The notes under the pieces were generated by a model that saw nothing but the letters and a program-made list of their open reading frames with translations, did no database searches and had not been told where the DNA came from. From Neocallimastix lanati (nom. inval.) (lineage: Eukaryota; Neocallimastigomycota; Neocallimastigomycetes; Neocallimastigales; Neocallimastigaceae), in contig JACVTC010000321.1 of assembly GCA_016946835.1 (NCBI GenBank), positions 1 to 47,234 on the forward strand: 47,234 nucleotides of DNA, written 5' to 3'. This document shows, in pieces, positions 35,025 through 43,813 of the stretch. The first letter of the stretch is position 1. Each line of letters starts with the position of its first letter. The position numbers and the translations under genes were made by a program.

Positions 35025-35106
35025 CGTCAGCTACAGGGTTTGAACATGCGCGGGCAGAGCCCACCAGATTTCAAGTCTGACTCCTTAACCACTCGGACAA
35101 ACTGAC
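35025..35106 (-). tRNA. tRNA-Ser(UGA)
   Basis: Identical by eye to 6406-6487, including the T-stem T-C mismatch. Its mature 5' end is 17 bp from the start of element A (35124). The 14-bp gap to tRNA-Cys has no T run, so both may be transcribed together. Confidence 0.93.
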
Positions 35107-35123
35107 TACTCCCATGTTTTTTT

Positions 35124-35609
35124 TGATAAGAATGTACTAAATAATGCATTCTTAATTAAATCTACGATTTATTTCTAATACATTATGTGTACATTATTAT
35201 TTTTGTACTTTAATAAATTTTTAAATCCAAAAATCAAAAATTAAATCAAAAATTATATTAAACTTTATATTTTTATATTAAATCTTATATTAATAGTAAT
35301 ATTTTTATATATTTAAAACTTATATTAGCAATATTAATAATAAATCTTATTTTTTTATTTTTATATTAATAATGAAAATTTGTATTAATAATATTTTTAT
35401 ATATTGATAATTAAAAATTTATATATTATATTTTAACTTTTATTATAAAATTTTATATCGAAATGTTTTATTTTATATTGAAAAATATTTTATTTTATTA
35501 AAAACCTTTATATTAGAATAGTATTTTTATTTTTATTTGAATATTTTAACAGATTGTAATAAAAATTATAGCCAATTAAATAAATTCTTATTAGTAATAT
35601 TTTAGATAG

Positions 35610-35653
<44 letters not shown>

Positions 35654-35966
35654 GTTTTATTAATATTATAAATGTATTTTATTTATATTGTTATAATTAA
35701 ATTTTATATAATTGATTATAAAAATCAATTTAAATTTAATAGTTTTTATAAAAAAAAAAAAATAAAAATAAAATGTAATTTAGTGGCAAGAACAACTTTT
35801 ATGCCTTGAAAAAAAAGTATAAATAGTTGTAAATTTTGCTACTAATTTTTAAAAATCATCAAGTAAAATTAATAAAATAAATTTATAAATAAAAATAATA
35901 AATAAAAAAAAAATAAAATTTGTGTTTCTTTACTTTATTTTTATTTAATTCTCTAAAACCTTAACA
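35124..35966 (+). repeat. 5' LTR of element A, right copy
   Basis: TGATAAGA...CTTAACA. Contains AAAAAGTATAAATAG (TATA box about 35818), the likely RNA polymerase II promoter, and a poly(A) tract of about 34 nt near 35617-35650. Confidence 0.95.
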
Positions 35967-35972
35967 TTTATA

Positions 35973-35989
35973 TGGTGGAGATATCGGGG
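35973..35989 (+). other. Primer binding site, element A right copy
   Basis: TGGTGGAGATATCGGGG, 6 nt after the LTR. The primer tRNA would end ...TCTCCA-CCA. None of the three tRNA genes here matches over the full site, but tRNA-Trp shares the last 9 bases. Confidence 0.87.
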
Positions 35990-36665
35990 AATTAAATAGA
36001 AATAATAGTAAATAACATAGATTTTTTTTTTATTTTTTTTTATTTTATATTGATAAACAAGTAAGTCGTTAATCCTTTGATTAACCTATGGCGCTTGTTT
36101 GATATATATATAAAAAAAATTTTTTTTAAATAAGTAAAATTAAGATTCAAAAAAAAAAAACAAATTTTGTAAAATTATAACAAGGAGCGGATAGAGCTCA
36201 TACACAGTGTATTCTCAGATAGCAACAAATTAACTCTATTCATAGTAGGTTATTGAATAGTAGTTAATTTGGAGATTAATTGGAAAGTAGACGAAGGTAT
36301 TTGGTTACCGACCCGGTAATAATAGTTCAGCCTTCAACGTTTCAACACACGAAGGTGCGGGTACTTTCCAAGCACTGGCGAATAAGGAGCTTACGTCACC
36401 GAAGGCGTAAGATTGTTTTTTTTATATATTTTTTTTTTTTTACTTTTCTTTGTGCTAGTTATAAGGCACTTTATTATATAAAGTATCAGACTTTGGCTAA
36501 CTTCGCCATTTAAATTTTTTTTATTTTTTTTTTATTACTGATACTTTATTTGTTTAATAATTCCTGTAAAAGAATCTTAATTTACTTTGAAAATATTGTG
36601 TTTTTAGTTAATTTTTATTAGTTAATAAAAATATTATTGAATACTTTTAAAATTTTTTTTTTATT

Positions 36666-36828
36666 CCGTACATAGATTATCGGATTAAGTTTATCCTACA
36701 TAGTAATTGGGCTAGTGGGCTCTGAACTGCTATATTTTATATTGAATATAGTAATCGTGGCACACGCGTGGCATGACACCATTAGGTAAGCTGCACGTCA
36801 GACAGTGTGTACTATCAGATTGTACGAC
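36666..36828 (+). other. Conserved structured leader block, element A
   Basis: About 160 nt, much richer in GC than its flanks. Stems seen: closing CGTACA/TGTACG; internal CTATATT/AATATAG; and CGTG with CACG. TGAC also faces GTCA in an order (first, second, first partner, second partner) that would make a pseudoknot. A relative in element B keeps the stems with changed bases. The RNA class is not recognised. Confidence 0.8.
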
Positions 36829-36995
36829 AATAAAGATTATTTTTTTGTATTTAATAATTATAATTAATTAATAATTTTATTAGCTATAACAATACAATAT
36901 TTATCGTTTAAAAAGAAAAATTTTTGAAAGGTGAAAATAACAAATAAAACTTTGCTTCTAAATTTATTACTACAAATATACTAAATTACAAAATT

Positions 36996-37266
36996 CAAGT
37001 GGTCGATAAAGATTTCGAGCTTGAAAAATATTCTATTAAGTTGTCGATAAAGATTTCGAACTTAAAATTATTCTATTAAGTTGTCGATAAAGATTTCGAA
37101 CTTAAAATTATTCTATTGAATTGTCGATAAAGATTTCGAACTTAAAAATTATTCTATTGAGTTGTCGATAAAGATTTCGAACTTAAAAATTATTCTTAAT
37201 AAAGTAGTCGAAAAGAACCTCGTGCTTTATAATTTCTACTAAGTTGTCGATAAAGATTTCGAGCTT
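36996..37266 (+). repeat. Seven-unit hairpin repeat array, element A
   Basis: Seven units of about 40 nt with core GTCGATAAAGATTTCGA. Each can pair AAGTT/AACTT outside and CGA/TCG inside. The first unit (CAAG/CTTG) and the sixth (AAG-CGA/TCG-CTT, with a different loop) vary while pairing is kept. It ends about 175 bp before gag. Confidence 0.85.
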
Positions 37267-37441
37267 ATATCTACTAAAGAAAGCAAATAAAATTATTATT
37301 TTCAAAAGTTACTAAAATATATTGTTTTAAAAATTGATTCGATATTAAATTACCTATTAAATTATATTTTTAAAGTTGTATTTCCAAATTTATTCTTATT
37401 TAATCACCTCATTAATATACAACAAGAAATATTTAAACAAA

Positions 37442-38344
37442 ATGTCCAAGGAAACAACTTTGAGCTTTAAAGAATTGAAAAAAGAATTAAGAGATATTGT
37501 GAAACTTAGCAAGGACAATTTAGATATTAAGTCCTGGGCTACTGAATTAAAACTTTGGATCAAGATACAAGGTATTACAGATCCAGAAACAATATTTAAT
37601 GCTTGTTTACTTACCAGCTCTGGTGAAGTACAACGCGTTATTGAAGATTTGGGAGAAGATAGTGATGATGAAAGTGATGATTCATCAGATGAAGAAGAAG
37701 AAGATGATGAAGAAGAAAATGTTGATGATGATATTAAATTTCCTTCTCTTGGAAAAATTATTTCAAGTCTTGAAAATTTTTACGGTATTAAAGAAGACCA
37801 AAATTTACTTCTTAAAGAACTTCGTGCAATGCGAATTAAAAGAAACGAAAAGATTAAAGACTTTAATGTAAGATATAGAACTTTGTACACTAAACTTGAT
37901 AAAAAGAGAAGAAAGCGCATTGGTGTACTAGATTATATTGATTCTATTCAAAATAATTATGAAGCCTGGAAGAAATTATCCCTTAAAGATGATATAAGTA
38001 TGGAGAAAGCTTTCAAAATTGCCGAGAAAGTAGATAGACTTTCTGTAAGGAACAATAATATTAATACCTATAATGTTAATAATTCCCAGCATAATCAAAA
38101 TAATCAAAACAGTACTACTTCAAGACTTTATCCTAAAAGAAGAAACGAAACTTTCCAAACAAGTCAAACAAATAATAAACTGAAACCTCAAGATATTATA
38201 GAAGAATCAACCCAGAAAATGAGAAATTTATCTGTTAAAACTTGCTTCTTCTGTAAGGAAGAAGGTCATTACTCATACTATTGCCCTCAATTAAATAAGA
38301 TTATAAAAAAAATAAAAAAGAAATATATTCCAAAAAGTCTTTAA
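37442..38344 (+). CDS. gag: Element A Gag (CCHC zinc-knuckle), 3' end frameshifted
   Basis: Structural Gag, 300 aa as read. The start is the ATG at 37442 (MSKETTLSFKELKK), supported by alignment with element B Gag; the upstream open stretch lacks an ATG. A long Asp/Glu-rich run lies at about residues 78-105, an Asn-rich stretch at about 205-225, and a zinc knuckle CFFC-4-GH-4-C at about 268-281. An A run near 38306 is one base shorter than in the left copy, so the last residues read KYIPKSL instead of ending KSLNF. In this copy the slippery heptamer is therefore out of phase, and Gag-Pol fusion should fail unless this is a sequencing error. Confidence 0.9.
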   Translation: MSKETTLSFKELKKELRDIVKLSKDNLDIKSWATELKLWIKIQGITDPETIFNACLLTSSGEVQRVIEDLGEDSDDESDDSSDEEEEDDEEENVDDDIKFPSLGKIISSLENFYGIKEDQNLLLKELRAMRIKRNEKIKDFNVRYRTLYTKLDKKRRKRIGVLDYIDSIQNNYEAWKKLSLKDDISMEKAFKIAEKVDRLSVRNNNINTYNVNNSQHNQNNQNSTTSRLYPKRRNETFQTSQTNNKLKPQDIIEESTQKMRNLSVKTCFFCKEEGHYSYYCPQLNKIIKKIKKKYIPKSL

Positions 38345-38373
38345 ACTTCTAAATGGGAGAAGAAGCACTCCCA
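38340..38373 (+). promoter_or_regulatory. gag-pol -1 frameshift signal, element A
   Basis: TTTAAAC at 38340-38346, a 7-nt spacer, then TGGGAG (38354-38359), an 8-nt loop, and CTCCCA (38368-38373). Shifting back one base at this heptamer opens a frame that runs without a stop for 63 codons into the pol ATG region at 38535, the same 63 codons as in element B. Confidence 0.85.
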
Positions 38374-41300
38374 ATGACAAAACAATAGCTTCATTAAATA
38401 ATTTACAAAATAATACTTTTACTAAGAATACTCCAATTGATAATAATTCCTTTAATGAAGAATCTGAAGAATCTGATTTTAGTGACACAACTGAAAGTGA
38501 GGATGATATCATTATAAATGCTATAAAAAGAAAAATGAATGATAATAACAGCGAAAAAGAAGAAAATAATTCCAAGAAAGTACATAAAAGTTTAAAAGAT
38601 AATCCACGTCCTTTCGCAACTCCTGCTTTAAGAAAGAAGAAAGAAAATGAGCTACATAATAAACCAAATAAAGTTTATAAAAATCAAATACTTCCTTCAA
38701 TTTTAACTCAACCAAATATTAACAAAGAAAAACAAAAAGAAAAGGAATTAAGAAATATGACAAGAGTAAGAGAAAGTAAAGAAGAAAACAACAATTATTC
38801 ATCAAAAGGAAAGGAAAAAGTTGAATCTGAAGATATACTTGTAATCGATAATGAAATAGAAGATCTAGAAATGAATAAAGATAATCAACAAAATAAAACT
38901 AATACTTTGGAAAAATTAATTTCAACAAAAACTAAAGAAACTAATAATGGAAATACTCAGTTAGTAAAAAGGAATATCAAAATGATGAATAATAAAGAAC
39001 CTTACAATATTATGGATGATTTAAATAATCTTAAATCCAGTATTACGATAGGTCAACTCTTGAATGCATGTCCGAAAATTCGTTCACAATTAACTCAAGG
39101 TTTAAAGTTAGAAAAATCAAAAATAATTGGAACTGTAGACAATATAATAGCACGAACTTTATTAGTAAATAACTATGATCATAGTTACATAAGTAAAAGT
39201 AATGAAGTAGCCGAAGAAGACTTAGCAATGATTGATGCAAGTGTTGACGGAGTACTAGGAAAACTTTTAATTGATTCTTGTAGTAACCTAAGCATCGTTA
39301 CTAAGCAGTATTTTGATAAATTACCTGGTGAATATGAAACAGTTGGAAAAAGTCGTGGAAGAATCCAACTAGCAACACAAGATGAAGAATACTCGGAAGG
39401 AATTATTGTTCGATTACCAGTAAAAATTAATAATTATGAATTTAATGCGGACTTTAGAATTATTGAGAAAGAAGACTCATTTTATGATATGTTAATAAAC
39501 TTTAAAACTCAAATCGATCATTGTTTATTTATTCATCCAACCTTAAACAGTCTATGTAAACTTTTGTCAGAAAGTGAATATGAAGAAATAGCTAAAATAA
39601 ATAATCAATATTATGATGAAGAAAGTATAATCTGCACTATTAGAAAAGTTGAAGAAACGAATAATGAAAAGGAAATTATAAAGGAATTAACTCCAATGGA
39701 ATTTATTGAGAGTGATGAATTTTTAAGTACCTTAAATAAAGATTATAAAGAACAAATTATTAAAATTCTCAAAGAAATGATTGACATAGTTGCCACTTCA
39801 ACAGAAGAACTAACTCCTTCTAAACTTTCACCACATAAGATCCGTTTGAAAGCAAATGCAAAGCCAGTAAAATTAAGAAGTTATAGGTTAACTAAATTAA
39901 AATCAGATATCTTAAAAGAAGAACTTACAAAGCTTATTAAGAAAGGATTGATAGAACCATCCTGTTCAGAATGGTCATCTCCAGTAGTACTCATTCTAAA
40001 ACACAATGGAAAGTGGCGCTTGTGCATTGACTACCGAAAAGTCAATGATATGACAGAAAAAGATTCTTATTCAGTTCCATATATAGATGAAATTTTTGAT
40101 AGTCTCGGAGGAGCTAAAATATTTACAACTCTTGATTTATTTTCTGGTTTTCACCAAATCTTAATGGATGAAGAAAGCGTTGAAGTAACCACTTTCACTA
40201 CTAAGTTTGGAAATTATCAATTTAAGGTTATGCCTTTTGGACTTACTGGAGCTCCCTCAACCTTCCAAAGAGAAATGAATAAAATTTTATTCCCTTTTAT
40301 TGGTGAATTTGTTTATGTATTTATTGATGATGTTTTGATCTATTCAAAAAGTATCGAAGAACATTTAATTCATATTAAACAAGTATTAGAAGTATTTAAA
40401 GAAAACAAGTTAAAAATTAATATTGAAAAGTGCCATTTTCTTCAAACTGAAGTTGATGTATTAGGTCACAAACTTACTACTAAAGGATTAAGTCCCATGG
40501 AAAGTAAAATAACAGCTATTAAGAAGTGGGAAGCCCCTTCATCAATGCATGAATTAAGATCATTTCTAGGAGCAGTAGGATATTATCGTGACTTTATTCC
40601 TAAATATGCTCAAATTACCTCACCTTTATGTAAATTATTAAAAAAGAATACTAAATATGAATGGAATAAAGAACAACAAGAAAGCTTTGAACTCCTAAAA
40701 GAAAAATTAATCAATGCACCTATTCTAAAATTTCCGTTATTTGACAAACCTTTTATCATTAGAACTGATGCTTCGTATAATGGAATTGGTGGAGTTCTTT
40801 TACAAAAAGAAGAAGAAACCGGTAAGGAGCATCCAATACACTTTATAAGTAGAAGTTTGAAGAAAGCTGAAAAGAATTATGGTATCACAGATTTGGAAGG
40901 AACAACTTTATTCTACTGTATGACTAAATTTAAATCTTATATTGAAGGAAATCCATTACCTACAACTATTTACACAGATCATAAACCATTAGTTGGTTTA
41001 TTTAAAAATAAAGAACCTTTGAATGCAAGGCAAACAAGATGGTGTCTAACCGCTAGTATGCTTGGAATTAATATAAAATATGAATCAGGCAAAAAGAATG
41101 TGTTAGCTGATGCTCTTTCAAGAATGAAAAGTAAGGAAGAGAGAAAGATATTATTAACAAAAATTACTAATGGAAATAATGAAGAATTATTATCTAAGGT
41201 TATAAAGGAATTTATTAATGAAAAGTTTACTGTTATTGATGGTGAAGATTACTTTATCGACAATGGAAATTATAGAAAATTAATAACGGACGAAAATGAA

Positions 41301-42350
41301 AGGTTTAAATTAATTTTAGAAGCTCATAATATTGGCCACGAAGGATATTACAAAACATATCAAAGACTTAAGAAAAACTTTTATTGGAATCATATGATTG
41401 AAGATATCAAAAGAATTGTTAGTAATTGTGAAAAATGCCAATTAAATCGTCCTCAACCATATCCAGAACCAACTGAAAACCATCCAACTAAAGTGGAGGG
41501 TCCCTTTGTGCATTTAGGATTAGATATTATAGGACCGTTACCAAAAACAAGAAATAATAATCAATATATTATAGTAACTGTTGATTACTTTACCAAATGG
41601 GTTGAAGCCGAACCCACTGAAAACATAACTTCCTCTGATATAATTAAATTTTTAATAAACGTTTTTGCAAGACATGGTGTGCCTCAAGTTATTACTACTG
41701 ATAATGGAGCCCAATTCACCTCTGACATGACAAAAATCTTTCTTGACCTTTATGACGTTTATGTAAAATTCATAGCTACTTATCACCCTGAATCCAATGG
41801 TCTTACTGAAAATCGAAACAAAGAAATTGGAAAATTACTTCGTTTATTAGGAAGGAAAAATCAAGATTGGGATGAAGTTTTACCTTCTGCTTTATGGGCA
41901 CTTCGAACTACCAAAAATACAGCTACTGGACATTCTAGTTTTGAATTAGTATATGGAAGAGAAGACCAACAGCCTTATGATATAGCCATAAGAACAATTG
42001 AAAATGCAGGTAAATCATATGATGAAATCTTAATGGAAAAATTTGTTCGTCATTATCAATGGACTAGAGAAGCATGCGAAAATGTGAAGAATGCTAACAA
42101 GTATTGGGCAACAAGACGAGAAGAACAAATAAGTATGAAAAAAGGAAAAGAATTAAAGGCTGGTGATCTTGTTCTTGTTAGAAACTTTAGCCGCACTAAG
42201 CTAGAACCATATTACAATGGACCATTTAAAATTTTAAAAATTCAATTCAACACGGCAACCCTAATCGATCAGAAGACTGGAAAGCAACTCGATAGGAATG
42301 TTCACTTTAAAAATTTAGTAAAGTTTAACTCCGCTTACAGAGAAGCTTGA
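38346..42350 (+). CDS. pol: Element A Pol polyprotein (protease, RT, RNase H, integrase)
   Basis: Enzymes for reverse transcription and integration. It is open from the frameshift site; the first internal ATG is at 38535, but fusion to Gag is the likely mode. Counting residues from 38535: a charged N-terminal region; aspartic protease LIDSCSN (about 249); reverse transcriptase with the FIDD catalytic box (about 595); RNase H beginning RTDAS (about 743); integrase HHCC (about 930-970); core D in LDIIGP (about 996), D in TTDNG (about 1055) and E 36 residues later in TENRN; then GDLVLV and GPFKI motifs. The C-terminus stops shortly after, without a chromodomain. About 1,271 residues from the ATG, a full Ty3/Gypsy set. 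The stop is 18 bp before the 3' LTR. Confidence 0.95.
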   Translation, partial: LLNGRRSTPNDKTIASLNNLQNNTFTKNTPIDNNSFNEESEESDFSDTTESEDDIIINAIKRKMNDNNSEKEENNSKKVHKSLKDNPRPFATPALRKKKENELHNKPNKVYKNQILPSILTQPNINKEKQKEKELRNMTRVRESKEENNNYSSKGKEKVESEDILVIDNEIEDLEMNKDNQQNKTNTLEKLISTKTKETNNGNTQLVKRNIKMMNNKEPYNIMDDLNNLKSSITIGQLLNACPKIRSQLTQGLKLEKSKIIGTVDNIIARTLLVNNYDHSYISKSNEVAEEDLAMIDASVDGVLGKLLIDSCSNLSIVTKQYFDKLPGEYETVGKSRGRIQLATQDEEYSEGIIVRLPVKINNYEFNADFRIIEKEDSFYDMLINFKTQIDHCLFIHPTLNSLCKLLSESEYEEIAKINNQYYDEESIICTIRKVEETNNEKEIIKELTPMEFIESDEFLSTLNKDYKEQIIKILKEMIDIVATSTEELTPSKLSPHKIRLKANAKPVKLRSYRLTKLKSDILKEELTKLIKKGLIEPSCSEWSSPVVLILKHNGKWRLCIDYRKVNDMTEKDSYSVPYIDEIFDSLGGAKIFTTLDLFSGFHQILMDEESVEVTTFTTKFGNYQFKVMPFGLTGAPSTFQREMNKILFPFIGEFVYVFIDDVLIYSKSIEEHLIHIKQVLEVFKENKLKINIEKCHFLQTEVDVLGHKLTTKGLSPMESKITAIKKWEAPSSMHELRSFLGAVGYYRDFIPKYAQITSPLCKLLKKNTKYEWNKEQQESFELLKEKLINAPILKFPLFDKPFIIRTDASYNGIGGVLLQKEEETGKEHPIHFISRSLKKAEKNYGITDLEGTTLFYCMTKFKSYIEGNPLPTTIYTDHKPLVGLFKNKEPLNARQTRWCLTASMLGINIKYESGKKNVLADALSRMKSKEERKILLTKITNGNNEELLSKVIKEFINEKFTVIDGEDYFIDNGNYRKLITDENERFKLILEAHNIGHEGYYKTYQRLKKNFYWNHMIEDIKRIVSNCEKCQLNRPQPYPEPTENHPTKVEGPFVHLGLDIIGPLPKTRNNNQYIIVTVDYFTKWVEAEPTENITSSDIIKFLINVFARHGVPQVITTDNGAQFTSDMTKIFLDLYDVYVKFIATYHPESNGLTENRNKEIGKLLRLLGRKNQDWDEVLPSALWALRTTKNTATGHSSFELVYGREDQQPYDIAIRTIENAGKSYDEILMEKFVRHYQWTREACENVKNANKYWATRREEQISMKKGKELKAGDLVLVRNFSRTKLEPYYNGPFKILKIQFNTATLIDQKTGKQLDRNVHFKNLVKFNSAYREA

Positions 42351-42368
42351 GTCTTCGTCGGGGCATCT

Positions 42369-42854
42369 TGATAAGAATGTACTAAATAATGCATTCTTAA
42401 TTAAATCTACGATTTATTTCTAATACATTATGTGTACATTATTATTTTTGTACTTTAATAAATTTTTAAATCCAAAAATCAAAAATTAAATCAAAAATTA
42501 TATTAAACTTTATATTTTTATATTAAATCTTATATTAATAGTAATATTTTTATATATTTAAAACTTATATTAGCAATATTAATAATAAATCTTATTTTTT
42601 TATTTTTATATTAATAATGAAAATTTGTATTAATAATATTTTTATATATTGATAATTAAAAATTTATATATTATATTTTAACTTTTATTATAAAATTTTA
42701 TATCGAAATGTTTTATTTTATATTGAAAAATATTTTATTTTATTAAAAACCTTTATATTAGAATAGTATTTTTATTTTTATTTGAATATTTTAACAGATT
42801 GTAATAAAAATTATAGCCAATTAAATAAATTCTTATTAGTAATATTTTAGATAG

Positions 42855-42901
<47 letters not shown>

Positions 42902-43214
42902 GTTTTATTAATATTATAAATGTATTTTATTTATATTGTTATAATTAAATTTTATATAATTGATTATAAAAATCAATTTAAATTTAATAGTTTTTATAAA
43001 AAAAAAAAAATAAAAATAAAATGTAATTTAGTGGCAAGAACAACTTTTATGCCTTGAAAAAAAAGTATAAATAGTTGTAAATTTTGCTACTAATTTTTAA
43101 AAATCATCAAGTAAAATTAATAAAATAAATTTATAAATAAAAATAATAAATAAAAAAAAAATAAAATTTGTGTTTCTTTACTTTATTTTTATTTAATTCT
43201 CTAAAACCTTAACA
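42369..43214 (+). repeat. 3' LTR of element A, right copy
   Basis: 846 bp, TG...CA, matching 35124-35966. TATA box about 43066. Its end touches the first base of element E. Confidence 0.95.
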
Positions 43215-43218
43215 TTTT

Positions 43219-43586
43219 TGATACGGGGTGTCACTAAATACCTTGTATTTCCTATTAAATACTCTTAATAATAATAAAATAAAATTATTATTAAATATTC
43301 TTATTAAAATCTTTTATTAATATCAAATATAATAAAAATTATTATTAAATATTCTTATAAATTTCTTTTATTAATATTAAATATAATAAAAATTATTATT
43401 AAATATTCTTATAAATTTCTTTTATTAATATTAAATATAATAAAAATTATTATTAAATATTCTTATTAAAATCTTTTATAATAAAAATTATTATTAAATA
43501 TTCTTATAAAAATCTTTTATAATAAAAATTATTATTAAATATTTTTATTAAAATCTTTTATTAATATCAAATATCAGCCAGTATCA
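43219..43586 (+). repeat. 5' LTR of element E with internal tandem repeats
   Basis: 368 bp, starts TGATAC and ends GTATCA, an unusually long terminal inverted match. Most of it (43258-43572) consists of tandem copies, about 40-60 bp each, of AATAAAAATTATTATTAAAT-type units. No partner LTR is in the window, so ends are inferred from TG/CA and the PBS. Confidence 0.75.
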
Positions 43587-43594
43587 TAAAAATT

Positions 43595-43612
43595 TGGTGG
43601 AGAATCCGGGCG
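43595..43612 (+). other. Primer binding site, element E
   Basis: TGGTGGAGAATCCGGGCG, 8 nt after the LTR. The first nine bases equal those of the A/B/C site and the rest differs, so a different tRNA primer is probable. Confidence 0.75.
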
Positions 43613-43782
43613 CCTGAAACACATTATAAGATGAAAAGAAACATTAGAATAAATATTAAACATATAATTTTTTTTATTTAAACTTATTATTTTGTTATAG
43701 GGAATATAAAAATTTATAAAACTTTAATTTTTTTTTGGAAAAATTATTTAATTTTTTTACTTAGTTACAAAAAATTTTATAC

Positions 43783-43813
<31 letters not shown>

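Larger units (their letters stand above)
35990..37441 (+). other. Structured gag leader of element A, right copy
   Basis: 1.45 kb without a convincing ORF. Contains: a long hairpin (36050-36098; ACAAG and GTTAATC pairing with GATTAAC and CTTGT); a GC-richer island (36178-36425) with CTTACG/CGTAAG and CCTTC/GAAGG hairpins; the conserved block (36666-36828); and the hairpin array (36996-37266). The open frame at 36280-36513 lies over the island, differs at its end between arms, and has no recognised domain. Confidence 0.7.
27769..41512. repeat. Right arm of giant inverted repeat
   Basis: Mirror copy of 1-13701, inverted. The inner edge is TGTAAAAGG at 27769, next to an LTR-like end (TTCTTTACCA, ending 27760). 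The outer edge is set only by the window: 41512 matches base 1, and the element containing it continues to 43214. The copy of A in this arm has an open pol, whereas the left copy is frameshifted. Confidence 0.95.
35124..43214 (+). mobile_element. Ty3/Gypsy element A, complete right copy
   Basis: 8.1 kb: 5' LTR 35124-35966 (843 bp), PBS 35973-35989, structured leader, gag 37442-38344, pol to 42350, polypurine tract (GTCGGGGCATCT just before 42369) and 3' LTR 42369-43214 (846 bp). The LTRs look identical apart from homopolymer length. TTTTT flanks both sides (35119-35123 and 43215-43219) and fits a 5-bp target duplication, but in a T run this is weak evidence. The element starts 17 bp upstream of tRNA-Ser, and its far end abuts element E. 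Confidence 0.95.

Noticed and set aside
36996-37266. CRISPR-like regularly spaced repeats
   Set aside because: Eukaryotic retroelement leader; the units are hairpins with nearly identical intervening sequence, not unique spacers, and no Cas genes are present.
37599-37871. Met/Lys-rich 90-codon open frame (also 3639-3911)
   Set aside because: Alternative-frame shadow of gag over its acidic GAT/GAA repeats.
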